NCBI RefSeq assembly: GCF_029784135.1
Contig: NC_073746.1
Coordinates: forward strand, 243,233,807 to 243,297,806
DNA: 64,000 nt
Direction of reading: 5' to 3'
Origin: Toxorhynchites rutilus septentrionalis
Lineage: Eukaryota; Arthropoda; Insecta; Diptera; Culicidae
The notes under the pieces were generated by a model. The model had not been told where the DNA came from. It ran no database searches and saw only the letters and a list, made by a program, of their open reading frames with translations. The position numbers and the translations under genes were made by a program. Position 1 is the stretch's first letter. Every line of letters starts with the position of its first letter. Below, piece after piece: positions 1 to 10,290 of this stretch.

Positions 1-3000
1 TCCAGATGGAATATTCATATTCTCGATGCGAGTTTCAGATTCATATTCCAGTCTGAGATATCATTAAAAAATCATAGATTTATTTCCAGATTTCAGGCTT
101 CAAAGAATCAGATTCAGAATCCAGAGTTCATTCAGCTTTTTTATCCAAGACTTATATTTTGAAATTCTAGATGTGACACCCAAATTCAAATTTCAGATTT
201 TTCATCCAGATTCAGATTAAGATTCCGAATTTAAATTGAAACTTAAAATTCTAATTCATATTTCAAATTCTGTTTCAAAATTCAAAATCCGAACATCAAC
301 CTAAACTTCTGAATTCATAACTTCGATTTTCAGATTTCAGACAAACCATTGTTACATTGGATACCACCAAATTCAGACCGGCAAATTTAATGTTTGATAT
401 TCAAACATTGGCTTTTGAATTATATACCCAACAACAAATTTAATGTGTATAATATTTATTTCAAAATTCAGATTTCATATTCAGATTTAAAATTTCGACT
501 ACTTTAAAATTACATACTCAGATTCCTTGATTCAAATTATTATTTTCCAGATTCAATATTCAAATTTTAGATTAACAATACAAATTTAGATTTAGATTCT
601 GAATTCGGATTGAGAGTTAAATCTCTAACACAGATGTAGAATTCACATGTTGAATTTCGTTTAGATTTCAGATTCATATCCAAACTCCTGCTTCTGGTTT
701 CAAATCTGGTCGCTCAGATTTCAGGGTTAAGATTTTGCAGATTCAGATCATGAACCATGATCATGAATATTGCAGATTTTCAGAACTCAAACTCAAATTG
801 CAAAATTCATCTCGTCTTAATTCACTGAGAAGAATATGGTTCAAATTGTCAACATCAGATCGGATTTGGGATTCAGATTTTGAACACAAATTCTGAGGCT
901 CGATTGCAGAACCTAATCCGGGCTTACACATTTTCTACAGATTCGGGCTCACACTGCTGATTTCAGATTGAGATTTATCTTTCGCTTCTGAATCGCTTCT
1001 GAAGCTCAGATTTTTAGACTATTCTATTACAAATTCTATATTTCTGTTATGACCAAATCGAAGTTTGCAGATCTAAGATTTAGGATATTCAAATACCATA
1101 TTCAAATACTCGCTTCAAAAATCAATCCTTATTTTTTTACTAATAATTATAGATTTTTCTAAGATCAGGAATGAAGTTTAGATCATTAACACAACTTCAG
1201 GTCCCAGATTTCAAAGTCCACATCCATGTTACTTTAGATTCGGATTCAGATTGTCGTTTTAAAATTTGAGATTCAGCTTGCGGATTCCATGTTTCAGATT
1301 CAGATTGAGATTGAGACTCAGATAGAGATTCAAAATCCAGACCTAGATTCAGTTTAGATTCCAGATCCAGAATCAGATCCAGTTCAGATTCCAAATTCCT
1401 GAATGAGGTACAAGATTCGAACCCAGTTTAAATTCAGAGTTCAAATTCCCGTTTCAAAATTCCAAATCCAATACAGTTTGGATTAAGACTCAAAATCAAA
1501 ATTCAGAGTTCAGCTAGAGCTTCAGATTCAGTACAGATTCCAGAATCCAGATTATAAATTCAGTTACAGATTGTTTTCCAGATTAAAAATCAAAATCCAG
1601 ATTAAAGTTCCAAATTAAGATTCCAGAGTCAGGTTCATTACAGATTTCAGAGTTCAGGTCCAGATTCAGATTCCAGGATCCAAGATTTTCAGGTTATGAT
1701 TCCAGATTACAGTCCAAATCCAGGTTATCCAGATTCAGATTGTCGATTTGAATTGAAAATCTGAATCTGGAGTTTGAATATGAAATCTGAGTCTGGAATC
1801 TGAATCTGAAATCTAAATCAGGAATTGGAATATGGAATATGAATCTGGCATTTGAATCCTGAAATTTGGATTTTCAATGTGGGATCTGATCTGAGTCTGC
1901 TGTCTATATCTGGGAATCTATAATTTGAATTTGAATCCGAAATCTGAAGACTGCATTCTAAATTTGGAAGTTTAATTTTCTAGAAACATAGATCTGAAGG
2001 GTATCTGGAATTTGGATCTGGAATATAGATCTGAGTCTGTAGTCTTAATACGGGAATCTGAATCTGGAGTCTAAATCTGGAATTTGAACCTGGAATTCAG
2101 AATCTGAATCTGAAATCTCAATTTTGAATATGGAATCGGAGTTAAATCTGGAATCTAATCTGGAATCTGAGATAAATCTGGAATTTGAATCATGAATCTG
2201 GAATCTAATCAGGAATCTGAGATAAATCTGGAATTTGAATCATGAATCTGGAATCTAAATCAGTAATCTGATTCTGTTATCTGGTATCTAGATTCTGGAA
2301 TTCAAAATTTGAACATCCGAATCTGGAATTTTAGTCGGGAGAAAAATTCAACTTCTGACTTCAGATTCCTTGAAAAATTGAAAAAAACATTAGTGTTGAA
2401 TTTGAAATTTGAATATAAAATTTTCAAATCTGAACCTGAATTCTTGTTCCGTAACACAAATCTGGTTTCGAGTCTGATACTTGAAATATAGGATGGAATC
2501 TGAATCTAGAATTTTTATTTCTTTCGAATTTAGATCGACCGCAGTTTGAATCTGGAATTCGAATCGGAAAATCGAATCCGGAATTTGAATTCTGAATTTG
2601 ATTTTTTTTTCTTCGTACTAAAATTCCAGATTCGGATCCAGTTCCCCTTCAAATTAAAAAATTAGGTGTCAAATTACATTTGCGCAATTCAAATTCAAAT
2701 TAAGAAAAAAAAATTCAAAAAAAAATTCAAATCCCATTCTATATTTCAAGTATCAGACTTCAACATCGAAACCAGATATGTATTACGGAAACAGTATTCA
2801 GATTCAGATTTGGAAATTGAAGATTCAAAGTTCAAATTCAACACTCATGTTTGAGATAGTAAATGTTTCAAGATTTGTGATTGAAGATAATAACAAATCA
2901 CAGATTGCATTTACTTATTTTAAATCCTGATATTATATTCGAATTCTGGATGGTAAATAACGGATCAGACCAAAATGTTAGTCCAATATAACGCATTCCA

Positions 3001-3400
3001 ATCTCAGATTGAGATTTTTTTTTCATTTTTTACAAATTGTGTTTCGAGACAAATTGAGATTCAGAAAGAACACTTAGCTGTTGAGCTAGACTCCAATTTT
3101 CAGATTATTATTTTGGATTCTAAACTCTATGTTTTATTTACGACCAAATTTAGAACGCAGGTTTTATACAGGTCTTAGTATCTAAGTGATCCTTATTACA
3201 GAAATCAGATTCCTAATTTTTCATTCATATTTTTGATCCCAAATTTTAGAATCAGATTTACGTATTCAGACTCTAATTTTTCTATTCAATGCTTAGATTA
3301 GGATTTGAAATTCCACACTTTCGATCTCGGACTTAGATTGTTTTAGATAAAATCAGATCCGTGCTCATCGATAGGTCAATAAACCAATCGAATACAGATA
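1..3400. repeat. Degenerate ATTCAGATTC repeat field with polarity switches
   Basis: The whole stretch is built from imperfect 5-8 base words such as ATTCAGATTC. From 1 to about 1740 the words read in that orientation. From about 1740 to 2620 they read as the reverse complement (GAATCTGGAATCTG). They then revert until about 3340. A 13-base inverted pair (1729-1741 and 1758-1770) sits at the first switch. Short open frames here are composition artefacts. It lies in the intron downstream of exon 7b. Confidence 0.8.
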
Positions 3401-4166
3401 TTTAATCCTTCCCATTGAAAGAATCGATCTGGCCGTTTGTTGATTATCTTCAATTATAATAATTGGAACGTGCACCTTTGGATTGTACGGCTACTCACAA
3501 GCATCATTTAATATTGAATTTATCTTTTTCAGATCGACCACGAAGGACAACTCTGAAATGTATAGTCAACCAAAGTACAAGCTTGAGATTAAACAAAGTG
3601 GCGAGTGCAACATCTCAATTGATAAAAATTTGCACAAATGTGTCTACTCCACACCGAGTGTTCCGCATTTTCATGTATAAATAAGAAAACACATCTACAA
3701 AGATTATTGAGCGGCACATGCTCAAAACAAGCAGCGATAAGATAAGCAGCCGCCGTCTGATAAAAAAATGTAGTGTTGAATGACTTTTTCAACCGGTTCC
3801 AGCAATGGAACGAACCGAAGAACCGATGCATTTCCCACATTAGCCATATTCCTAAACAAAACTCATAAATACAAAATAAATAATTATATCTACAGATCTC
3901 TAATTACAAGTATACACAAACAAATTACCAGAGAGGATGCAATGAACATACACACATACACAAGGAGAAACTACAATATGTGACAGACAGACAGACAGAC
4001 AGAGAATTGACAGAAATAGCAGAATTTGCTCTAGAATATCTAGTTGCTAATGGAACAACAATTATCCCCAATCCCCAATCTATCGTAATCCGGATGCGAC
4101 AACGAACAGCAGCAGCAGGCAGCAGTTGCTTGCCGTGCGGTGTGAGAGATCATCTGAAAGTAATAC
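3400..4166. other. Intron tract after exon 7b
   Basis: Unique-looking intron sequence with a short (GACA)n microsatellite at about 3982-4002. No exon 8 signature, RNA gene or transposon was recognised. Confidence 0.5.
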
Positions 4167-4229
4167 CTCCTTCAGGCGCTGGTCCAGTATTCTAACTTGG
4201 CCGCCGTACGATTCCTCCCTTTGTGTTGC
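4167..4229 (-). CDS. Tm1: Tropomyosin alternative exon 7b
   Basis: 63 nt between acceptor cgccgcag and donor gtatta. It encodes ATQREESYGGQVRILDQRLK plus E. It aligns residue for residue with exon 7a (A-Q-R-E-E-Y-Q-L-R-L-K-E conserved) and resembles the fly version beginning ATQKEETF that I recall from Tm1-I/C. The Gly-Gly pair inside a coiled coil is unusual and would loosen the helix locally. It is the last tropomyosin exon in the window. Confidence 0.9.
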
Positions 4230-4848
4230 CTGCGGCGAAGCATGTGAGTGGCGCCATGAAGCCATGATCATCATCATCATCATCATCGCCATATCATCGG
4301 GACGACACGGCGGAGGAAGGGCGAGCATCAGCATCATTGTGGCAGGCGCAATAAACCACGGATATCGATTTCATTCGATAGTTGTGTCCGTGATTTTTTG
4401 TTTGTTTGTTTTGTTGCATTTTAGTTATTATTGTTTGTTTGGTTTGTGTGTGTTTAGGTTGCACAACGGGGCGAGGGTTAGCGCGATCGCATTTCCATCG
4501 AGCGATAGATGTAACAGAGAAGAGAAACAACAATCAAAAGATCATTCGATTAGTCAGTGGTAAAATAAAAAATAAGAAAAACAACAGCTTCTCGACGCGA
4601 TCAAGACTCTTAAAGGGGGTTGTTGGTGGGTGGTGTGGGGTGGCTGTTGGGACAGAGAATCCTTGATTTAATCGAACGCAGTAAAATAACAAAAAATAAG
4701 TAGAACACAACAACAAATCGCGGTTAGAATAGGTAGGTGGCGCATAATAAGTAGCTTGGTTTAGGTCATTCGTTCGCTGGGAAGCAACACACGGAAAATC
4801 GCACACTTTTCGCATTGCCACTACAGCAAGCCAGTTTTCGGTGTGTAC
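4230..4848. other. Intron between exons 7a and 7b
   Basis: 619 nt with a short (ATC)n run at about 4266-4288 and purine/pyrimidine-rich tracts near 4600-4640. Such short spacing is typical of mutually exclusive pairs. No other feature seen. Confidence 0.6.
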
Positions 4849-4911
4849 CTCCTTTAGACGGGTGGTGAGGGTCTTGATTTGGTTCTTGTACTCCTCCTCA
4901 CGTTGGTTAGC
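4849..4911 (-). CDS. Tm1: Tropomyosin alternative exon 7a (muscle type)
   Basis: 63 nt between acceptor aactag and donor gtacac. It encodes ANQREEEYKNQIKTLTTRLK plus E, the standard insect muscle sequence after VSEEK. It is 21 residues long, three heptads. It competes with 4167-4229. Both keep phase 0 at each end, so unlike exons 4 and 5 the frame does not forbid joint inclusion or skipping. Confidence 0.95.
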
Positions 4912-6087
4912 CTAGTTGTTTTTTTGTTTGTTTGTGGACGGACGATTTGGATTTTTGTTTGTTTAAAAAAACGAAGAAAAAAGTCGTGATTTTTGAGGTA
5001 CAAAAAACGAATAAAAGTATAATTAATCTCTGGGATAAAGCACCGTGGTAAAAACTGGAAATCGTTTGAAATATGTTTGTGTCATTCGGTACGTTCGGAT
5101 TGTAGGATGTACGTGTGTTATTATGTGCGTTTCTGTAACGTTGGGTTTTAGCGAATGAGTATTGTTTTTGATAAATTTGAAATGCGAAACCAGATGCGAC
5201 GCCGGGATGCAATTGTGGAATCCGTGAAAGAATGACGGAGTAATAAACACGCTGTCGACTAACAATTGCATCACCGTTATCCGCATTCCGCAGCTTCCAA
5301 GTACAAACGAGCGCACTCTTGGAAGTATATTTGTTTGTATAACGACACCTGTGTGTTTGTTCATCATATTTTCGAAACGGATAATGCATACGAGTGGTTT
5401 CTGTGTTAGGATAGAAATAATTATAGTCTCATTGTATTATTTCCATGTACATGTAACGCTTTTTTATACCCTCAACACTGCCAATAATTTCGAGAAAGAG
5501 CAATTCATACATTTCAACACCATTGGTAACAGTTTTTTCAGGGAACCATTTGATATTTTCATTAGAAAGTTTGACACTTTTCACCATAACCTTATGTTAC
5601 ATGATCATTGTGCATTGACCAGTTGTTTTCGTTGGATCCCACATCGCAATTATTATTCTAACAATTAGAGTCAAAAATTGATTGAAAATCACTGAGGTAA
5701 TTTTCAATAATATTCAAATAATAATCAAAATTTAAATAATAAGCCATGCAAAATTTATCCCGTGACTTCATATGATGAGTTGAAGCATTGATGTCTAAAC
5801 GTTATTTCTCGAATGCACACTTCTGTTAATATTTTCGAATCAACATTAGTAAGAGTAGCTTAGGCGTTTGTGGTAGAGGTTGCCACAATAGTGATCATAT
5901 AAGATCACAATCAATTCGCTCCATACCTAATTCAGAGATCTTTACAATATCGAAGGATCTGAGAAAAAGTGTTCATAAACTTAATTTTTCAGCTGAACGT
6001 TGAAACTACATACATCTATAAATATTACGAAGCCAGCACATCAATTTGAACAATTGGGTCGAGTAAACAAAATACTGAGTGCAAGAA
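4912..6087. other. Intron tract, nothing recognised
   Basis: Part of the intron between exons 6 and 7a. It is AT-rich, with open frames on both strands that lack coding character or splice context. No repeat or RNA gene recognised. Confidence 0.5.
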
Positions 6088-6369
6088 TGTGCTCCCTTGG
6101 CCGAGTGGTTAGCGTCATAACTAACATGCCGGGTGTTCGGGTTCGATTCCCGTTCTGGTCGGGGGAATTTTTCGTCAAAGAAATTTCCTCCGACTGGCAC
6201 TGTGATCACGCGTATTCTAGAGCTTGCCACTCAGAATGCATTCAAGGCGTGTTATTTGGCATAGAAATCTCAACGAAGTACTAATAAAAATGACGCAAGT
6301 AATACTACGTTGAGACGGCGAAGTTCCTCTAGGAACGTTAGTGCCATTGAAGAAGAAGAAGAAGAAGAA
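6088..6369 (+). mobile_element. tRNA-derived SINE, full-length-looking
   Basis: The head is tRNA-like with an A box (TGGCCGAGTGG, 6098-6108) and B box (GGTTCGATTCC, 6140-6150), the internal promoter of RNA polymerase III. A body of about 200 bases follows, with CTCCGACTGGCACTGTGATC and GAAGTTCCTCTAGGAACGTT, then a (GAA)n tail at 6349-6369. The same head and body occur inverted at 30785-31042 and decayed at 7890-8095. It is not a functional tRNA: the acceptor arms pair poorly and there is no 3' processing context. It resembles mosquito SINEs of the Feilai kind; the family name is not verified. Confidence 0.85.
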
Positions 6370-7245
6370 TGTCCAGATATTGTCAACAGAATAAGCATAA
6401 TTTTCAAACCCATAAAAAAACGACCTGTTCCAAGAAAGTCATGGAAAAAAAATTATGAATTTATATGGGAGGAACCCCTTAATCCAGCATGTAGCCTGCG
6501 GGCAAATAAATTACTAAGCAAAAATATAAAAAATAGAAGTGTGATTACAATAAAGGCTGTTGACTGCCCGCTGTCTAGAGCAATACTGGAACAGAATTTT
6601 TGATGATGCTGTGCTGGATTAAAGCGGTTTCTAATCAAAATATGTTCATTCGCCTTTATTACATTTCAATAGCAAATCAATTTCAATCACAAATGACATC
6701 TTTCATACTCTTGCCCGGTATAATTTTCATTGAGCTCGTCCGATCATCCACACATCAGCAAAAAAAAGCACAGATAATAAATCTCATTCTTGATAGCACA
6801 AATAATAAATCAATTTATGCTATAAATTTGTTTAAAAAACAGTATATAATTTACTTTATGGTATTAGGCGCGTAGAAAAATTTCCAATCGTTCGATCAAT
6901 TTCCAATCTTTGCGATCTATCACAGAATGACCGAGTTGAGTATTCTTTACAACTTATTTGGTGATATAGAAACACGTTCTATTATACAGTCTCGCCCCAG
7001 CCAGTGCGTAGTCAACGGATTTTGTGAATACATTTGTTCTATGTTTTTGAGCTTTATATAACTGCGGATAAGTTGCGTGTATATCGCTCGCCCGAAAGAA
7101 AATGCAATGCTTCCTCTACGAACTGATACATGTTCTTATATACCACTACCATTGCGAAACCTGCTGCTCCGCATTTGCACTGGGTATAGTATGAAAGTAA
7201 TTCCATCTGCGATTTGTATTCTTCTTCAATTTTAAAGTTTTTGTT

Positions 7246-7860
7246 TTGTATTTCTCAGGGCTCTGTTCCATACATTTATTTGCAGAAGACGTAAAGTTAT
7301 ATTTTGATTATAGTAATGGAAATATGAATGAAACTAGTGGCATAATTAATGAAGACCTTGAAGCAATAAGAATGTGGTCATCTAATAATTTATATAAGCT
7401 CAAAAAAGAACGCAAGCCTTGTTTTTTCGACGTAATATGAATAAAGAATTTCCAAGCATAAACATTGGCTACGAAACAATCAGCTTTGTAGATTCCGCAT
7501 CAAGTTTAGGTTTTATTATACAGAGCGATTTTAGTTGGGATAAGCACATGCTGAGTCAATGTGGTAGAATTTATTCTTGTCTTCAAACTTTGCACTCAAA
7601 GAACATGTTTTGCATTATTCGAGTTATTGCATTATCTCAAATATTTTAAAAGCTGCATATTGCCACTATTTATATCCTGTAATTTTTTAATTGGTTGTGC
7701 TACAATCCGAGTTCAAGACAGACTCAGAGTTGCACTAAACTCTTGCATAGGATTTATTTTCAATTTGAGTCGAATGGATTCTGTCTCACTCTTACAACAA
7801 TCACTCTTAGGATATTCATTCTACAATTTCATTGCATGTTATTACACAAAATAATCACAA
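7246..7860 (+). pseudogene. LINE reverse transcriptase 3' remnant
   Basis: Fragments in several frames keep the order of a non-LTR reverse transcriptase C-terminus. AEDVKLYFD (a decayed YADD box) is near 7275. IRMWSSNNLYKLKKE follows in the thumb, then SLGFIIQSDFSWDKHM and finally RVQDRLRVALNSCIGFIFNL, the conserved tail of Jockey/CR1-type elements. Frameshifts at about 7430 and 7640 show it is dead. The 5' part is missing. Confidence 0.7.
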
Positions 7861-7889
7861 CGAGAACACCCCGAACTTAAATGAAAAAT

Positions 7890-8095
7890 TGAAGCCCTTT
7901 CGTAGTACGCGTAGTTAAGATAGCGGGCTTTTGAGTCCCGTTTAGGTCGGGTGATTTTTACTTCAAAGAATTATTTCCGACATGCTGTTATGCACGGCTG
8001 TCAATGAGCTTGCACCTCGAAATACAATCAAAGCATGATATTTTGCTCCGTAATTTCAACTCATTATCAATTATAGACGACGAAGATTTGGAGGA
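7890..8095 (+). mobile_element. Decayed tRNA-derived SINE
   Basis: A diverged copy of the family at 6088-6369. The head is reduced but keeps TTTGAGTCCCGTTTAGGTCG. The body keeps TACTTCAAAGAATTATTTCC and the following segment up to about 8090. It directly follows the LINE remnant. Confidence 0.6.
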
Positions 8096-8398
8096 AATGT
8101 ATTTGATAGTATTGTGGCCAGATAAAACTCTCTTGGCTCCATAATTATTTCCATTCAGAAATCTTTCACGCACTAGAATATGATGATAGTACAGGTGTTG
8201 TTATCCAAAACGGTTTATATTTCCACGAGTGTACTGTTTTCCTCCTACACAAGAGTCCGGGGCAAGCCTTAAAGCCGTCCGATTTAAGGTTTGCAGCAGA
8301 CACTCTTGCGAAGAACGATATCCGTCTGGTATGTGATTTCGTCAGCGAATCCCGCGAGGGATTAACACGCATGTGTACAAGCACAAGAATTGCCATAC

Positions 8399-8474
8399 CT
8401 TCTCTTCCGAGACCTCAAGCGACTTCAGGTTGTTACCGACAACGCGCAGTTCCTCCTCAAGCTCGACGATCTTA
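8399..8474 (-). CDS. Tm1: Tropomyosin exon 6 (shared)
   Basis: 76 nt between acceptor cctacag and donor gtatgg. After completing Ser or Ala from exon 5b or 5a it encodes [20 protein letters not shown] then VSEEK, ending in phase 0. This is the most conserved stretch of tropomyosin and appears in every isoform. The length matches mammalian exon 6. It is followed by two alternative 63-nt exons. Confidence 0.96.
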
Positions 8475-8638
8475 CTGTAGGTTGTGAATGAAAAGAATCG
8501 AATGAAAAAGGAAACTCGATTAACGAAAATGTTTTATTAAGTTCAAAATTCGTGTTGCTAGAAACAGATTGTATATATTTTGGATGCTCAGGGGTTATGT
8601 GCAAAAACAAAAAAAAACACATATTAAAACACACAAAC

Positions 8639-8709
8639 CTTTCGTTCATTTCAACCTTTTCCTCGGAACGTTCCAGATCCTGTTCCATTAGCACAAGCTT
8701 TCTGGCCAC
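8639..8709 (-). CDS. Tm1: Tropomyosin alternative exon 5b (cytoplasmic/adaptor type)
   Basis: 71 nt between acceptor gatctgcag and donor gtttgt. It encodes VARKLVLMEQDLERSEEKVE then MNE plus AG, completed by T of exon 6 to make Ser ([11 protein letters not shown]). This version is the one I recall in fly cytoplasmic and Tm1-I/C isoforms. The polypyrimidine tract is poor, as is common for regulated exons. The intron to exon 6 is only 164 nt. The frame is also open upstream through the acceptor to an ATG in strong context at 8742 (see the separate entry). Confidence 0.94.
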
Positions 8710-8742
8710 CTGCAGATCCAGTTCGTCCAGCAGAGTACCCAT
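8710..8742 (-). other. In-frame ATG and 11 codons abutting exon 5b
   Basis: Immediately upstream of exon 5b, and in its frame, the DNA reads MGTLLDELDLQ from an ATG in an ideal context (accATGg). GTLLDEL echoes GTLLDVL of the cytoplasmic first exon. It could be a remnant or active internal start giving a short C-terminal tropomyosin, or chance within a splice-acceptor region. No transcript evidence is available. Confidence 0.25.
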
Positions 8743-10219
8743 GGTTGCAGCAAGCGCACAAAAGTTCACACGCACACATAAACAACAGCGGCAAGTTGGT
8801 AGGCAGCGCCAAACAGAGGGTTAGCAATTGTTGTCGGTGTTGTTGTTATTGTTGTAAATGTTGATCGTTCCATTGTGTAAAATAGGCGTGTGTTGCGAGG
8901 TATTTATTGGTTGGTTGGTTAGTCGATTGCACAACATCGATTGAGCAGATATGTCAGGGAAGAAAAAACAACCGCGTAAACCATCGAAGATCACGTTTTC
9001 AAATCGATCACGGGTGATGGTTTGCGCGGTGGCGAGAAAAGAAATTGAGGTTAGCAAATTGTTTCACACAGAGGGGTTAAAATTAGGGGACACCAGAGCG
9101 TTGCTTTGTAGCTGAAGTGGTGCCAAAACTGGCGACAACTTAGCAAACGCAACGCTATGTACCCAACGGCCTTAAACTATGTGTTAGTACAAACAAAACT
9201 ATCATTCTAGCTGACTAATCTCTCTATCTTGGGCATGAAAATATATTATGATTTGATTCGGACATGATTAGTAAAAGTAGCAATAAAACGGTGTCTTGGA
9301 AGAAAGAACACAATTCATAGTTGCGATATTCCTCGATCTATCCGATCCAAGCACCTTTGACAAGTGCGCGTTGACGTTGTGTATTGCGTCTGATGTGTAA
9401 CAGCGAACACAATGCAGTGGGACAAATTTGGGAATCATTATGGCGGAATGGTTTTACTCGAAGTTCTAACACAACTGGGCCGCTCAACGACCCCAGTTCG
9501 TTGATAACATCGCCTTTCCAAATTAGCATTTCCGGACTTTAAAAAACAAATCTCAAAATTTACTTCCGAAAACCGTCATCATCAACAATGAAATCGCGAA
9601 GCGATTATTGTTTTTTAATTGTGGAAAATTCATTGCAGCAGCATTTTTCACGATTGCTGCCTACGAAAATGTCCAAAGGAGATAATCTCTGCCATTTTAG
9701 AGGAGATAATCGCCTTTATAGCCAATTGTTTGTGCGGCTTTGACCCCTCAACCGATGCAAATCCACCACCGCCGACTGAATAAATCCATTTTGTTGAGCG
9801 CAGCACACTGCACTGTGTTCACCTGCTGTTACCATTCGCATATTTACATCAGAGTTTTCAGTTCATCCGTTTGTTTTTCCTTATCTGGGTATAGTTCAGG
9901 CGTTTCTTCGCATTGTTTGCAGCCGAATTCCCGCGGCAGCTGATTATTCAACAAAACAGCATAAGTTTGAAAGCCAAATCCACCGAATTTCACTTCTCAT
10001 TCGAGCACCATATCAAGTTCGGGTGGAAGCGATAGAAGTCAAATGGTAAGTAGCGAATTATCATTATTTCTATTCGTTAATATATTTGGCGCAGCATCCT
10101 TCATTAAATGAAACACGAAAAGAAAAAAAACAACAGAAAAAAACACACAACAAGATTTCTGTAACAAACACGATCACGACAAAAACGAAACGAAATGGAA
10201 AGAAAATCATCAGACGTAC
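8743..10219. other. Intron between exons 5a and 5b
   Basis: About 1.5 kb of mixed sequence with short GTT-rich runs at 8826-8850. No further exon, RNA gene or transposon was recognised. Confidence 0.5.
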
Positions 10220-10290
10220 GCTTCACCGGCTTCGGCACGCTCTTCAGCGCGCTCCAGATCGGCTTCAACCATGGCCAATTTACGGGCGAC
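10220..10290 (-). CDS. Tm1: Tropomyosin alternative exon 5a (muscle type)
   Basis: 71 nt between acceptor cgttag and donor gtacgt. It encodes VARKLAMVEADLERAEERAE then AGE plus two bases (GC) completed by T of exon 6 to give Ala, so the protein reads [11 protein letters not shown] as in insect muscle tropomyosin. It is the alternative to 8639-8709, which has the same length and phases. Exon length equals mammalian exon 5. Confidence 0.95.

Noticed and set aside
1197..1394. Acidic Ser/Glu-rich open frame
   Set aside because: Translation of the ATTCAGATTC repeat field.
3400..4166. Exon 8 of tropomyosin
   Set aside because: Looked for AEARAEFAERSVQKLQKE on the minus strand and did not find it; presumed beyond position 1.
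6089..6165. tRNA gene
   Set aside because: A and B boxes are present but the cloverleaf arms do not pair properly and the sequence continues into a repeated SINE body.
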